Of a DNA stretch of 64,000 nt, positions 12,201 through 24,537 are shown in pieces. A program made the translations under genes and the position numbers. The stretch is taken from the NCBI GenBank assembly GCA_003024785.1, contig PUQB01000015.1, positions 688,501 through 752,500 on the forward strand. The letters are read 5' to 3'. Positions within the stretch are counted from its first letter, which is position 1. Each line of letters begins with the position of its first letter. This stretch comes from Selaginella tamariscina (taxonomy: Eukaryota > Streptophyta > Lycopodiopsida > Selaginellales > Selaginellaceae). The notes under the pieces were generated by a model, which was not told the origin of the DNA, ran no database searches, and worked only from the letters and a program-made list of their open reading frames with translations.

Positions 12201-13331
12201 ACCGAACGCCTTCACTATACAAGTCCTTCATTACTTAATAAATGAAAATGTAAACATATGTTTTTAATATTTTTATTTCTGATAGATCACGCCATCTCCC
12301 CAAAATTGTATCAATAGGAATGCAGAATTCATAACCTATTATCTCAAGTTTCCCTCATGGTCAAGTTAACTAACTTGAACACACAATGTGTGCTTACAAT
12401 TAACTAAGGTTTTATATTATACTTTGTTCAAATAAAGGGACTTGAATTCAGCAGTATAATTAACTTAATGTCACTTGTAACTAACGTCATATTGAAATAA
12501 TGTGAACATCAAATAATATTTTGATTACATTGCCTCTTCAATTTAGCTACTTAACATATTTATCATATGTTAATACTTAACTTTCCATTATACCACAAGT
12601 TTAACACCATAATTTACTTCTTAAGTTACACTCTCGAAAACATGTGTTATAGTGAAAACTTATTTCACACTTTTTATCAGAATGTAGTGTTTATTATTAT
12701 GTTTGAATATGCCCTTTTTTTGAAGTCAAAGATGCTTATTCAACAAAAGTCTTTACACATTTGAACATTATTGTCGAAACCAGCTTTAAATTTTGACTTA
12801 AGCCAAAACTCAATAAACACTATCCATTATCAAATCATGTGTTATCTCAATTTAAACATCTTAAAGAAAAAAAAACTTCAATAACATGAAGACTTAGCAT
12901 GTCACATGATTTACTTCATAAGACTTAGTTTGTAAGCTAAAACAAACTAACTCATCATGTCTTGTGAAAGTGTATAATATGTTAACTTGCGCAAACTTAA
13001 GGTAAAGTAACTTGAACAACCATAAGGTAAAGTAACATGAGTAAACATAAGATAAAGTAACTTGGATAACTGTAAGGTAAAGTAACTTGGCATGCAACTT
13101 GAAAGTTGCCTTCTGAGTGTTATTTATGACATTAGAGTCCATAACCCACACTTACCAAGCATATGTTCTCTAACGAGTTATAGATCTCATGACCAACTCT
13201 CCACGCAAAATTCAAAAGTGTTAATCGAAAATAATAGAGTACTTCAAGAATTTAAAACTTAGCTAAACTTTAAAACACACTACTGCTTTTAGCAGTCCTA
13301 TTGACCACAGAGAATAGGCTCTGATACCAAT
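12201..13331 (-). mobile_element. Leader/internal part of a family B retroelement with primer binding site
   Basis: Sequence lying 3' of LTR copy c1 on the minus strand. The primer binding site, minus-strand TGGTATCAGAGC at 13318-13329, is complementary to the 3' end of plant initiator-Met tRNA. It is separated from the LTR end by two bases. The rest is AT-rich, as expected of an untranslated leader; no gag or pol is recognisable before the MULE-like sequence begins. Fossil, truncated. Confidence 0.6.
12984..13092. repeat. 25-bp tandem repeat
   Basis: Four full units and a partial one of about 25 bp, pattern AACTTGxxxAAxxxTAAGGTAAAGT, inside the leader region of the family B element. Confidence 0.8.
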
Positions 13332-14730
13332 TGTTAAAGTTTTAACCCGAAGGGCTAACATGTGTCCAAGTGGCTATTTAACATCAATATCTTGTGTGAG
13401 CAATGCTAAGTCTTCCAAAACGAGCCCAAGAATCTAACTTAGATGCCTAAATAATCATGAGATCTAGAGTCCCACACTATTCCTCAAACCTTAAAGGATA
13501 ATATGAGTAGACTTTAGGATCCTACCCTAAGAGACCTATATAGGCTAATGTTCTAACCTTACTAAGGAAACATGCCTTGCACATATGCTTATGACATAGT
13601 TAAGGCATCATGACGATAAGGGGTACCTTGACCCACGACTAACCCTTAAGGGTTTGAGTGGCCAAGTCATACCTTAGACCTAGGACTTAATGAGGACACA
13701 AGTGTGTGATGTAGGCGAACATGAGTGTTTTGTTAAAAAAGCTCCATAAGTTTAGGTTTGGATAACCTTAAGTACATGACCTCATAAGTGTCTCATGAGA
13801 AAGGCTCATACTAATAGCTTAGGTTGTTCAGCCCTTGGATTTCAAGGAGAACACTCCCTAATTAAATGTGCCAATAACACACCTAATTACGAGACCTAAC
13901 CTTCCTTGAGCTAGTGCCCAAGAGCACCCTAATGTAAGCACAAGTCCAAAGGGTGTGCCTTGGGCGTTGTACCATGCATCATCTAATCTAATGTCACATC
14001 TTCGTGTGACACTGTTACCCAAGATGTGGGCTATCTTGTCATAGCCCCTAAAATTCAAGAGTTGCACATGATGCCCTCAAATGTCAACTCTAGAACCCTT
14101 AAGAACTTAGTAAGGAAAACTTATCAACCAAGATCCTATACCCATAGTTAGACAAGGACACTAATGTGTCTTACTTAATTGCGAGTGTTGTTTTTAACTC
14201 AATGTGGAGGAGGAGGCTGAAGATCTGCCTTAACCTTTGACCCTTGAAATATGCAATATAACAAGACTTCTTAAGCATGAATTTGCTAACGTTAACGGTA
14301 GGTCGTACCCTTATCATATAGATGTTGGGGTAGCACAACTGTCAGAAGTCTTCCAAGATAACCCTAAGAGTCTGACTCAAAGGCCCAATTAAGCAGAAGA
14401 TTTAGAGTCCTACCCTAAGTTCCTTAGAATGATCATCCCCTAAGCCCTAGAGGATAATCCAAGTAGACTTTAGGATCCTGTCCCAATAGACCTAGACAGG
14501 CTCATGCCCTAACCTCATCAAGGAGATGTGCCTTACACATACTCCTATGACAAAGCTAAGGCATCGTCACTTACCCCTTGAGGAATCACCCTCATCCAAG
14601 AGTACAACCCCTTTAGGGTGACAAGGTATACCCTGAACCATGACTAACCCCTAAGGGTTTGAGTGGCCAAGTTATACCCTAGACCTAGAGCTAGTATTTA
14701 GTGAGGACACGAGTATGCACCGTAGGCGGA

Positions 14731-15350
14731 TGTCAAGCCACGATCCAGGAAACAGGAACTGAGCAGGATTCCAAGAGTAGGAAGGCTTGACTCAGGAGCA
14801 GGATAGGAAACAAGACCGGAACTAGGAACTCAGGAGCAAGACAAGATGCAGGACAGGATCCAGGAGTAGGACAGGAACAGGACTGGATCCAGGAGAGAGA
14901 TAGGAACAGGACAGGATCCAGGAGCGAGATAGGAACAGGACAGGATCCAGGAGCGAGACAAGAGCAGGAGGCAAAGGAGCAAGACAAGACAAGAACAAGA
15001 CAAGAACAAGAATGATCGTAGAAAGACTGGTGTTGATAGTAACTAATTGTACAACAATTAGGTCGGAGCTTTTATGCTCACAACTCCAAGAGCTAATCTA
15101 GGCATGAGTGCTAAAAGTGGTTGCATGCATGCAGAGGCTAAGATGAGTCCACATGTCCCTTATCCTCTAGGCATATCCTGTGGCATATCCTGTAGGAATA
15201 TCCTGCAACTGAATCCTGTGTCCGGAATCCTGGTAGGAATATCCTGTAGGAAAATCCTGCAACCCATATCCTGTATTCGGAATCCTATAGAAAAGTCCTA
15301 CAACCCATGTCCTGTATCCGGAATCCTGTATTCTGTATCGGGTCGTGACA
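14731..15350 (-). repeat. Family A element 1, 3' LTR
   Basis: A 620-bp LTR starting TGTCAAGCC and ending GTCGTGACA on the plus strand. It has two repeat zones: tandem CAGGACAGGATCCAGGA words at 14760-15000, and ATCCTGTAGGAATATCCTG words at 15170-15335. A TATA-like CATAAAAGC on the sense strand lies near 15070-15080. Confidence 0.9.
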
Positions 15351-15361
15351 GCACCTCCTCC

Positions 15362-16660
15362 CTAAAGACGAGTTCCACGAGTCTTGGGACCTGGTTTAGC
15401 AGGATAATGCCGATGGAAGGCAGTAACCTTGGAAGAAGCATGGAGTAAGTTGGATGCAGGTTCCCAAGTGCGATCAGTAGGCAGGTACCCTTTCCAATCC
15501 ACCAAGTATTGGAGTTGGTGACGATGAAGACGAGAGTCAAGGATGGCTGCAACTTCGTACTCAGGTTCAGTGTCAATGACCACAGGAGGGGGAGGAGAAG
15601 AAACACGACCGGGAAGAGAAGAAGGATGATACGGCTCCAACAAAGAGGTGTGAAACACAGGATGAAGTTTCACCGTGGATGGTAACTCGAGTCGGAAAGC
15701 TACAGGATTACCTCCGCCACGATCCTATAAGGGCCCAATCGTTGAAAATCCAACTTAGAAGAAGGCCTGTTGGTGCGAATGTGTCGACGAAGAAGCCACA
15801 CGAGATCACCAATCTTGTATGCAGGTGCCGGCTGACGGTGAGCATCAGCATGATGCTTGTATCGTTCCTGTGCCTGTTGAAGATGAACCTGGAGATCATC
15901 CTGTACCTGCCGAAGATGCTGAAGACGATCCTGTACTGCAGGAGCGGAAGAAGGAGAAGCGGGAGGAGCAAAGTCAAAACGTGGATGGTGGCCTGTAAGA
16001 GCAAAGAAAGGTGTCTGTCCTGTAGATGCGTGGATGGAGTTGTTGTAGGCAAACTCCGCCATTGGAAGGAGGTCCAACCAGTTGTCCTGCTGGTAACTGA
16101 TGAAGCAACGAAGATACTGTTCTAAGGTCTGAATTGTGCGTTCGGACTGCCCATCGGTTTGTGGGTGATATCCTGAAGAAAGATCCGCTTTGACCTGTAG
16201 ACTCCGAAGAAGCTCTCGCCAAAACTTGGACATGAATTGTGGACCTCGATCGGAAACAATGCTCTCAGGAAGACCATGATGTCGGAACACCTCGCGGATC
16301 ACCAACTCGGCAGTTGTCTGACCTGTAGCTGTCTTGTTGCAGGGTAGGAAATGAGCCTGCTTGGTGAAACGGTCAACCACCACAAGAACTGCATCAAATC
16401 CACGAGAAGGAGGAAGATCTGTGAGGAAATCCATAGAAATGGATCTCCAAGGAGCAGACGGAACAGGAAGAGGACCGAAGAAGACCAGAGGGTGCATGAT
16501 GAGGCATCTTCGACCTGCTACAAGTGTCACAACTCCGTACAAACCTCTCCACAAAACCTCGCAACCCAGGCCACCAATAGTTGCGAGTCACCAACTCCAC
16601 TGTCTTGGCCACACCAAAATGTCCTGTAGCCGGGGTATCATGACAATCCTGTACCACACG
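15362..16660 (-). mobile_element. Family A element 1: integrase and chromodomain region
   Basis: On the minus strand the zinc-binding part (HDTPATGHFG.. then CDTCSRSK) is followed by the catalytic core ([35 protein letters not shown]). Near 15540-15400 comes a chromodomain, EYEVAAILDSR..LQYLVDWKGY..RTWEPASNL, which in chromoviruses is thought to target integration to marked chromatin. Fossil, not one continuous frame. Confidence 0.9.
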
Positions 16661-16949
16661 AGTCCTGGAAATACCAACAGGAACGTACAGGAGACCTTCC
16701 CGGTACAGGAGTCCATCCTGTATGGTGAACAGGTTGTAGTCTGGACGGGAACTGGAGGAAGAGGAACTTGCAACGTCAGGATGAATGTGTGAGAACACAT
16801 TCTTTGCCAAGTCGTCTGTAGCCAACTGCGAACGGACGTCCTGTAGGAGTGTTGAATTTGCTGGAGCCTGATGAACCTGCAGTGCCGCAAGCCGGAAACG
16901 ATCAGGACCCAACAACACTTGCCTTTGACAGTCAAATGCAGGATCGCCC

Positions 16950-18201
16950 GGGCTTGGTGCAAGGTAAGAGCGCCTAGACAATGCGTCCGCCTTGCCATTC
17001 CGAAAGCCGGGCCTGTAGACGATGACGAAGTCAAAACGTGATAGGAACTCTGCCCACCTAGCCTGTCGCCGACTGAGGACCCGAGCCGTTTGAAAGTACT
17101 CCAGGTTCTTGTGATCCGTAAGAACTTGTACAGGATGTGCAGCACCTTCCAGGAAATGCCGCCACTCCTCAAACGAATCCACAATGGCCTTGAGTTCCTT
17201 GTCATGAATCTCGTAGTTGATCTCCGCCGACAGGAACTTACGAGAGTGAAAAGCTACAGGATGAAGCAACTTGTCCTCTCCAACTTGCGATAGCACGGAT
17301 CCTACTGCAAAATCCGAGGCATCTGCTTCAATGAAGAAAGGATGAGAAGGGTCAGGATGTGCTAAAATCGGAGCTGTCGTGAAAACGTCCTTGAGTGTTG
17401 TGAACGCGTGTTCCGCCTTGTCGGACCAAGAGAAAAGTCCTGTGCGCTTGGTGAGTTCTGTGAGTGGAAGTACACGCTTGGAGAAGTCCTGTATGAACCG
17501 CCTGTAGAAGTTTGCAAAGCCAAGGAAACATTGTACATCTCGTACCGACTTGGGCCTCTCCCACTCCACGATGGTCTTCACCTTGTGCATGTCCATGGAA
17601 ACGCCAGCAGGAGAGACGATGTAGCCCAAGAACTCCACCGAATCCCTATCGAAAAAACACTTCTCCAACTTCGCGTACAGGCCATGCTCGCGAAGCCGCT
17701 CTAAAACTAGTCGTACATGCTTGTCATGTGCCGCCTGGTCCTTGGAGAAAATCAAGATGTCGTCGAGGTAGATCACCACAAACTGGTCCAAGAAGTCACG
17801 GAAAATGTCGTTCACCATGTGTTGGAAACAGCTGGGGCATTGGTAAGGCCGAAAGGCATTACCGTGTACTCAAAATGTCCATACCTTGTACGAAAGGCAG
17901 TCTTCCACTCATCGCCGGGACGAATCCGTACAAGGTTGTAGGCTCCTCGTAAGTCGATCTTCGTGAACACCTTTGCTCCTCGCAGCCGATCGAGAAGTTC
18001 CGGGATCAATGGCAACGGGTACCGATTCCGAATGGTGACTTGATTCAAACCCCTGTAGTCCACAACCAAACGTAAACTCCCATCCTTCTTCTTGACAAAG
18101 AAGATAGGAGCTCCTGCAGGGGACTTTGAGTGACGAATGAAGCCGGATGCCAAGTTGTCCTCGATGTACTGACGAAGAACCTCCAACTCTGTGGGTGACA
18201 A
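16950..18201 (-). mobile_element. Family A element 1: reverse transcriptase and RNase H
   Basis: Minus-strand reverse transcriptase signatures include [38 protein letters not shown] and the YLDDILIFS active-site box. The RNase H region starts at FFIEADASDFAVGSVLSQ. All are typical of Ty3/gypsy pol. Fossil. Confidence 0.92.
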
Positions 18202-18960
18202 TGCATAAATCGGTCCGAATGGTGGAGTCTTTCCTTCCGCAAGATCAATAGGACAGTCGTAGGACCTGTGAACAGGAAGAACTGCAGCCTTGTGCTTGTC
18301 AAAAACGTCCTTAAAGTGTGGTACTTGGATGGTAGGGAAGAAGGAGGAGAAGGAGAAGGAGAAGGAGAAAAAACAGGGGAGTCGGATACAGGAAAGGTAG
18401 AAGAGGACGTAGGAGTTACTTGAAAGGCAAAAAGGTGGAAGGGAGCAGGATCAGTGGCGAGTTCATGCATGGTAGTGGTAAGAACTCGGAGAGGAGAAGG
18501 AGGGAGCTGTGACTGAAAAAGAGGAAGGATCTTGGGGGATGGAACAGAAGCAGGGTAACAGAAAGAAGCAGGATTGGAAAAAACCTGTGTGGTGTTGATG
18601 AGTGTACAGGATTGGAAGAATCCTGTACAGGAGTCCGTGGTTGCGCAAGAGTGGAAGAAGCCTGCGAATGTGCTGACGAATCAACAGGAGGTGGATCCTG
18701 TTGAGGAGGAACCTTCGACACTGATACAGGATTGGAAGAACCCTGTACAGGACACCGCAAACTTACAGGAGTGGAGAGAGCCTGCGGATGTGCTGAGGAA
18801 CTGATATGAGGTGAATCCTGTCGAGGAGGAGTCTTCAACACTGGTACAGGAACAGGCACGGTCAATCCTGTAGCTTGTACTGCCTCAGATTAAGGATGTA
18901 TCCTGCACACAGGAAGGTACAGGATTGATCCTAGCTGTTGGAGAGGAAAACGTGAGCGTC

Positions 18961-20330
18961 CTAGACCTCCAGTCGATCTGCGGATTTGCAACAACGAACC
19001 ATGGCATGCCCAAAATGATGGGAGTCGACCGAGTCTTGATCAAGTTGAAGGAAATTGAACAGTTGAATGTGCCATACCTGCAGGAGAGAGGTTCGGTAGC
19101 ATGGGTAACTGCCAGAAGCAATTAGACGCCCATCGGCCACCTCTACAGGAACTGCACGCTTCAACTTCACCACCGAAATGCCATGTTGAGTTGCAAACGT
19201 GTCATCCATGAAGCATGCATTTGCACCAGTGTCTAACAAGGCAAACTCCATGAGCTCTCGATTATTAAGATGAATGTGTACAGGAAACTTAAGTGATGGG
19301 ATGGTATGAGCAGCACCAATGGAGCCTGCACCTACGTCCAACTTCGCGGCTCCTAGACGAAGTGGACATTGGAGTTTTCCGACTGAACTTCAGCTTCAAC
19401 TTCACGCGTCTTGAAGTTCCTGGCTTTAATAGGACAATCTGCCACCTTGTGTCCTGCTCCACCACAATACAAGCACAGGTTCTCACTGCGACGACGTTGC
19501 TTCTCAGCAGCGGAAAGAGAGCCACGCTTGGATTTCTCAACCTCCATAGGAACTACTCCAGAAGGTGGTGCAGGAACATGTACCACAGCTGCAGGATTGG
19601 TTTGCAGGAACTGCTGACGGGATCTTTCCTGACGACGCTCGAACAAACGGTTGTCGCAACGAACAGCTTGTTGCATGATCTCCGCTAATGTTTGGGCATC
19701 CGGTAACGTAAGGAGAAGGTCCTTCACGTCGTCCCTCAACCCAAAACGGAAGTGTTCGATCAATGCAGTCTCGTCCCATGGAATGTTCGTGCAAAGTTGC
19801 TGAAATTCGGATGCATAGACGGAAGCTGGTCGGGATCCTTGAGTGAGCTTCCGTAACTTCGTGCATGCAGAACGGTACTTATCAGGATCTCCAAAACAGG
19901 CTTCAAAGGCAGCCACGAAACCTTCAAAGTCTTCCATCAATGGATCGTCACGCTCCAGCAAGGGGGCAACCCAAGCCCGTGGAGATCCACTTAGTAAGGA
20001 TGCCAAAAGACCCACCTTTTGAGCATCAGTCGAGTAGCGCCGTGGTTGCATACGGATCAAGAGCCGGATCTGATTCAGGAAACCTTGGAAATCGGCACGA
20101 TTACCACTGAACTTCTCTGGCATGCTAACCTTCGGCTCCGAAGAAAAGTTTGATGAAGAGGGAACCACCGATGCCTGGGAGAGAGCCTGCGCAGCAGCCT
20201 TGGAGGATGCATCAGCAGCTGCATGTGCCGCAGTGGTGGAACCTTGCAGGTCGGTGACCACTTGGCGCAAAGTGGCCAGCTCATGAAGTAGCATTTGGTG
20301 CTCGCGTTGAAAACGCTCAAAATCAGCCAT
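18961..20330 (-). mobile_element. Family A element 1: gag and protease
   Basis: A 325-residue gag frame (19353-20330, minus) carries a retrotransposon gag core (SVYASEFQQLCTNIPWDE, HFRFGLRDDVKDLLL) and one zinc knuckle, CLYCGGAGHKVADCPIK. Next in sense direction is an aspartic protease fold with FALLDTGANACFMDD. Fossil. Confidence 0.9.
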
Positions 20331-20422
20331 GATCTAGGAAAGAAAAAGGAGGAAAATGAAGGAAAGGAATCAAGAAAAAGGTAGCTGGAAAACGGAGAAC
20401 TATGAAGCAGTTACTATCAAAC

Positions 20423-21003
20423 TGTCAAGCCACGATCCAGGAACCAGGAAGACAGGATTCCAAGGAAGGAAGGCTTGACTCAGGCAAGGAAAAAGACAGG
20501 AACTAGGAACTCAGGAAAGACAAAGCAGGACAGGATCAGGAGTAGGACAGGACAAGATGGATCCAGGAGCGAGAAGGACAGGATAGGATCCGGGCGAAAG
20601 GAACAGGACAGGATCCAGGAGGAGGACAAGACAGGAGGCAAAGAGAAGACAAGAAGAACAAGACAAGACAAGATTGATCGTAGTAAGACTGGTGTTGATA
20701 GTAACTGATTGTACAACAATTAGGTCGGAGCTTTTATGCTCACAACTCCTAAGCATTGAAAAGTGGTGCATGCATGCAAAAGTGATTGCATGCATGCAGA
20801 GGCTAAGATGAGTCCACATGTCCCTTATCCTCTAGGCATATCCTGTGGCATATCCTGTAGGAATATCCTGCAATGAATCCTGTGTCCGGAATCCTGGTAG
20901 GAATATCCTGTAGGAAAATCCTGCAACCCATATCCTGTATCCGGAATCTTGTAGGAAAGTCCTGCAACCCATGTCCTGTATTCGGAATCCTGGGGTCGTG
21001 ACA
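20423..21003 (-). repeat. Family A element 1, 5' LTR
   Basis: A 581-bp partner of the LTR at 14731-15350. The length difference is mainly in the CAGGA-type tandem zone. Just inside it no standard TGG-starting primer binding site was recognised. Confidence 0.9.
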
Positions 21004-21948
21004 GCGGACACTAGTGTTCAACTAAGCAAACTCCCTAAGGCTAAGTTTGGATAACTCTAAGTACATAACCTTGCGAGTGCCTCACAAAAGAGCTCATGCT
21101 AACAAGCTTAGGTTGTTTAACTCCTGGATTTGAAAGAGAACACTCCCCTAGCTAAGTGTGCCAAAGCACACCTAGTTACGAGACCTAACTTCCCTTGAGC
21201 GGATGCCCAAGGCTTAGCACCCTAGTGCAAGCACAAGCATGCCTGTTTGCTAAAATATCCAACCCCTTGGTGACAAGCCCATGACACAACCCCAAAAGTC
21301 ATGCCTCGAGCATCCTGTGTCGTCTAGCCCAGTGTCACATCGTCATGTGATACTACCTTCCACGATGTGGGTTATCATGCCATAGCCCTTAGATTCAAGA
21401 GTTGCACCAAGTGCCACAAATGTGACTCCTAAATACCAACTCTAGAACCCCTCAATTATCCCTCAGGAACTCGATAATGAAACCCTGTCAACTAAGAACC
21501 CACGACCATAGTTGGACAAGGACACGAATGTGCCCCGCTTAACTGTGAGTGTTGCTCTTAGCTTGACGTGGAGGAGGAGGCTGGAGACAAGCCTTTACCT
21601 TTGCCTTTTGGAACGTGCAATCCAACAGGACCTCCCAGGCATGAATTCGCCAATGTTAAGGGTAGGCTACGCCGAAGGTGGGACGTACCCCTATTGTCTG
21701 GAAGTTGAGGCAGCACAAAAGACTTAATGACACAAGTTAAAGCTTGCATCAGCAGAAGAGTAACAAACTTAGTCATGAACTTAGGAGCTTTCCTACATGT
21801 ACTACTAATATATGTGACAAAGCCCCCCCCCCCCCCCCCCCTACCCCCCCTATTTTCTTGTTTACATAAGTGGGCTGGCAAGGAATCTCATTCCCAAAAG
21901 GAATATACTTGGTGAGTTAATTAATGACTATTAACTCCTAAACCCTAA

Positions 21949-23769
21949 TGTCATAGTTTTTACTATGACTCGACCTTTTACTTTGGACGTTGACTGTTGT
22001 TACCTACTATACTATGTTGATGGACCCTAGATGTAGTAGGAAACAAGCCCGCTTAGTGCACTTGAGTATCTGGTGATGGTCCGGCCGGGTGTCATTAGGT
22101 ATTTGCAAGAAATTCTAAGCGAAGCTAGAACTTACCTTCTAGAAACCCACCCTCAATTTTGACGTCCCAAATAGGCTGATTGGTCTTTGCAGATGAGTTC
22201 AGCGTGTTAAGTACGGTTAGGAACACCCCTAGGATTGCCCTAACCCATGCCCTAAAACCCCACCCCCTTGGGTAGGGTTTAGGGGCAGGAGTAAGGGTGA
22301 GTTATAGGCTCATATTATTAATTTATCTAAGGGGCTAAAATTCAGTGCCAGCCCACTTACACATACAGGAAAAGAGGGGGGGGGGGGGCTCCGTCACATA
22401 AATAAAGTAGAGTATACGTAGGAGAGCTCCTGGGTTCATGACTGAGTTCGTTGCTTTTCTGCCGGTGCAAGCTTTAGTTTGTGTCGTTAAGGTACAACCC
22501 TCTGTTGTGCCGCCCTAACTTTCAGATGCTAGGGGTATATCCCACCTTCGAGGTAGCTTACCCTTAACGTTGGTGAATCCATGCCTAGGAGGTCTTGTCG
22601 GAATGCACGTTCCAAGAGGCAGAGGTTGAGGCTTGTCTCCAACCTCCTCCTCCACGTCAAGTTAGGTGTAGCACTCATAGCCAAGCAAGACACATCCGTG
22701 TCCTTGTCCAACTGTGGGCGTGGGATCTTGTTTAATAGGTTCAAGTTACCTGGTTCTTGAGGGTTCATTGAGGGATTCTAGAGTTGGCATTTAGGAGCCA
22801 CGTTTGTGGCACTTGGTGCAACTCTTGAATCTAAGGGCTATGGCATGATAGCCCACATCGGGGAAGGCAGTGTCACATGGAGATGTGACACTGGGCTAAA
22901 CGTCACAAGGTGCAACGCTTGAGGCATGCCCTTTGGGGTTATGTCATGGGCTTGTCGCCAAGGGGTTGGATACTTTAGTAAACAGACATGCTTGTGCTTG
23001 CACTAGGGTGCTAAGCCTTGGGCATCCACTCAAAGGAGGTTAGGTCTCATAACTAGGTGTGCTTTGGCACACTTGGCTAGGGGAGTGTTCTCCTTAAAAT
23101 TCAAGGGTTGAACAACCTAAACATGTTAGTAGGAGCCCTTTCGTGAGGCAATTACAAGGTTATATGCTTAGGGTTATCCCAAACCTAGCCTTAGGGAGTT
23201 TGCTTAGCAGAACACTCGTGTCCGCCTACGGCGCACACTCGTGTCCTCACTAAGTACTAGCCCTAGGTCTAGGGTATAATTTAGCCACTCAAACCCTTAG
23301 GGGTTAGTCGTGGCTCAGGGCACCCCTTGTCACCCTAAAGGGTTGTACTCCCGAATAAGGGTGATTCCTCAAGGGGTAAGTGACAATGCCTTAGCTTTGT
23401 CCAGGGGTATGTGTGGAACACATGTCTCCTTGATGGGGGTTAGGGCATGAGCCTGTCTAGGTCTTCTAGGGCAAGACCCTAAGTCAACTAGGGTTATCCT
23501 TCAAGGGTTTTGGGGGCAAACACTCTAGGGAGACTTAGGTTAAACCCTAAGTCAACTAGGGTTATTCCTCAAGGGTTTTGGGGGCAGACATTCTAGGGAG
23601 ACTTAGGCTAAACCTAAGTCCCTATCCACTTGGGCATTAGAGTCTAACTCTAGGGTCGTTGGGGTTGTTTTGGGAAACTTAGCGTTGTTCACACAGGGTG
23701 ATGACGCTGAATGGCACCTAGCAGCCACGTGGTTGCCACGTGTTGGCCCTTTGGGTTAAAACTCTGACA
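21949..23769 (+). mobile_element. Family B solo LTR, copy d, inverted, nested in c2
   Basis: Runs from TGTCATAGTTTTTACT to GTTAAAACTCTGACA, opposite in orientation to the other full copies. A perfect 5-bp target duplication CCTAA lies at 21944-21948 and 23770-23774. 1821 bp, no coding content. A poly-G tract at about 22376-22388 mirrors the poly-C tract of the other copies. Fossil, one of the younger layers. Confidence 0.8.
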
Positions 23770-24537
23770 CCTAACATGTCAAACTTAGGGGTATTTCTAA
23801 ACATATCCGACATGTCAAACTCACCGAAACTAACCATAACTCAACTACAGAAAATGAGGGTAAGAATTTTGTAGAAGGTAAGTGCTACCTTCGCTTAGAG
23901 TTTTTTGCAATATCTAAGAACAACTGGCCAAACTACCCCTAAACACTTAAGTGCACTAAGCGGGGTTGTTTCTCACTACATCTAAGCCATATTAACATAG
24001 TTTGGTAAGTAACAACAGTCAACGTCCAAAGTAAAGAGGAGTCATAATAAAAACTATAACAACAACAAAGGGTTATGCATTAATGACACAAGTTAGAGCT
24101 TGCATCAATACAAAAATAATGAACTCAATTATAAACTCAAGAACTCTCATTACATATTTTATATATATATGTGATAAAGGCCCTTTTTTTTCCATGTTTT
24201 ATAAAGTGGGCTAGCACGGAATATCATTCCCAATGAGAATATACTTTATGACTCATTGACCCCTAAACCTTAACCCAAGGCATGGGTTAGGGAACCCTAG
24301 GGTTAGGTCAATTCTAAGGGTGTTTCTACATGCCTAACTTAACCAGAACACAAAAAATAATGGCAAGAATTTTTTAAATGAAAGTGTTATCTTTATTACA
24401 AATACTTAATGACATTAACCAGACCATCAGTAAATACCCAAGTACACTAAATGAACTTATTTCTTTAACATAGTTTAGTAAGTAACAACAATAACTCCAA
24501 AATAAAAGTAGTAAGAGTCATAATTAAAAAATTATGA

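Larger units (their letters stand above)
14731..21003 (-). mobile_element. Family A chromodomain Ty3/gypsy element 1
   Basis: LTRs are 14731-15350 and 20423-21003, with TGTCA..TGACA ends and a perfect 5-bp target duplication GCGGA at 14726-14730 and 21004-21008. Sense is minus. Parts in sense order: gag with a CCHC knuckle (20330-19353), aspartic protease (19341-18961), a Pro/Ser-rich spacer (18950-18200), reverse transcriptase (18200-17600), RNase H (17400-16950), integrase with HHCC zinc finger and DDE core (16660-15700), and a C-terminal chromodomain (15580-15400). Gene order and the chromodomain place it among the chromoviruses. It looks nearly complete in parts but broken at a handful of places. 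The close likeness of its LTRs and of element 2 suggests a fairly recent family. Confidence 0.93.
14340..24061 (-). mobile_element. Family B solo LTR, copy c2, nested in c1
   Basis: Parts are 14340-14730, 21009-21948 and 23775-24061. A perfect 5-bp target duplication ACAAC flanks it at 14335-14339 and 24062-24066. It was itself hit by family A element 1 (14731-21003) and family B copy d (21949-23769). Fossil. Confidence 0.75.
13332..24537 (-). mobile_element. Family B LTR, copy c1 (outermost, split by nested insertions)
   Basis: Outer parts are 13332-14334 and about 24067-24537, separated by the insertion of copy c2. It begins TGTTAAAGTTTTAACCCG directly beside the primer binding site, so it is the 5' LTR of a minus-strand element. 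The right end near 24537 is diverged and was not fixed to the base. It is the oldest layer of the stack. Fossil. Confidence 0.65.

Noticed and set aside
15679-17952. Plus-strand open frames across family A element 1
   Set aside because: Antisense shadows of pol, which is clearly encoded on the minus strand.
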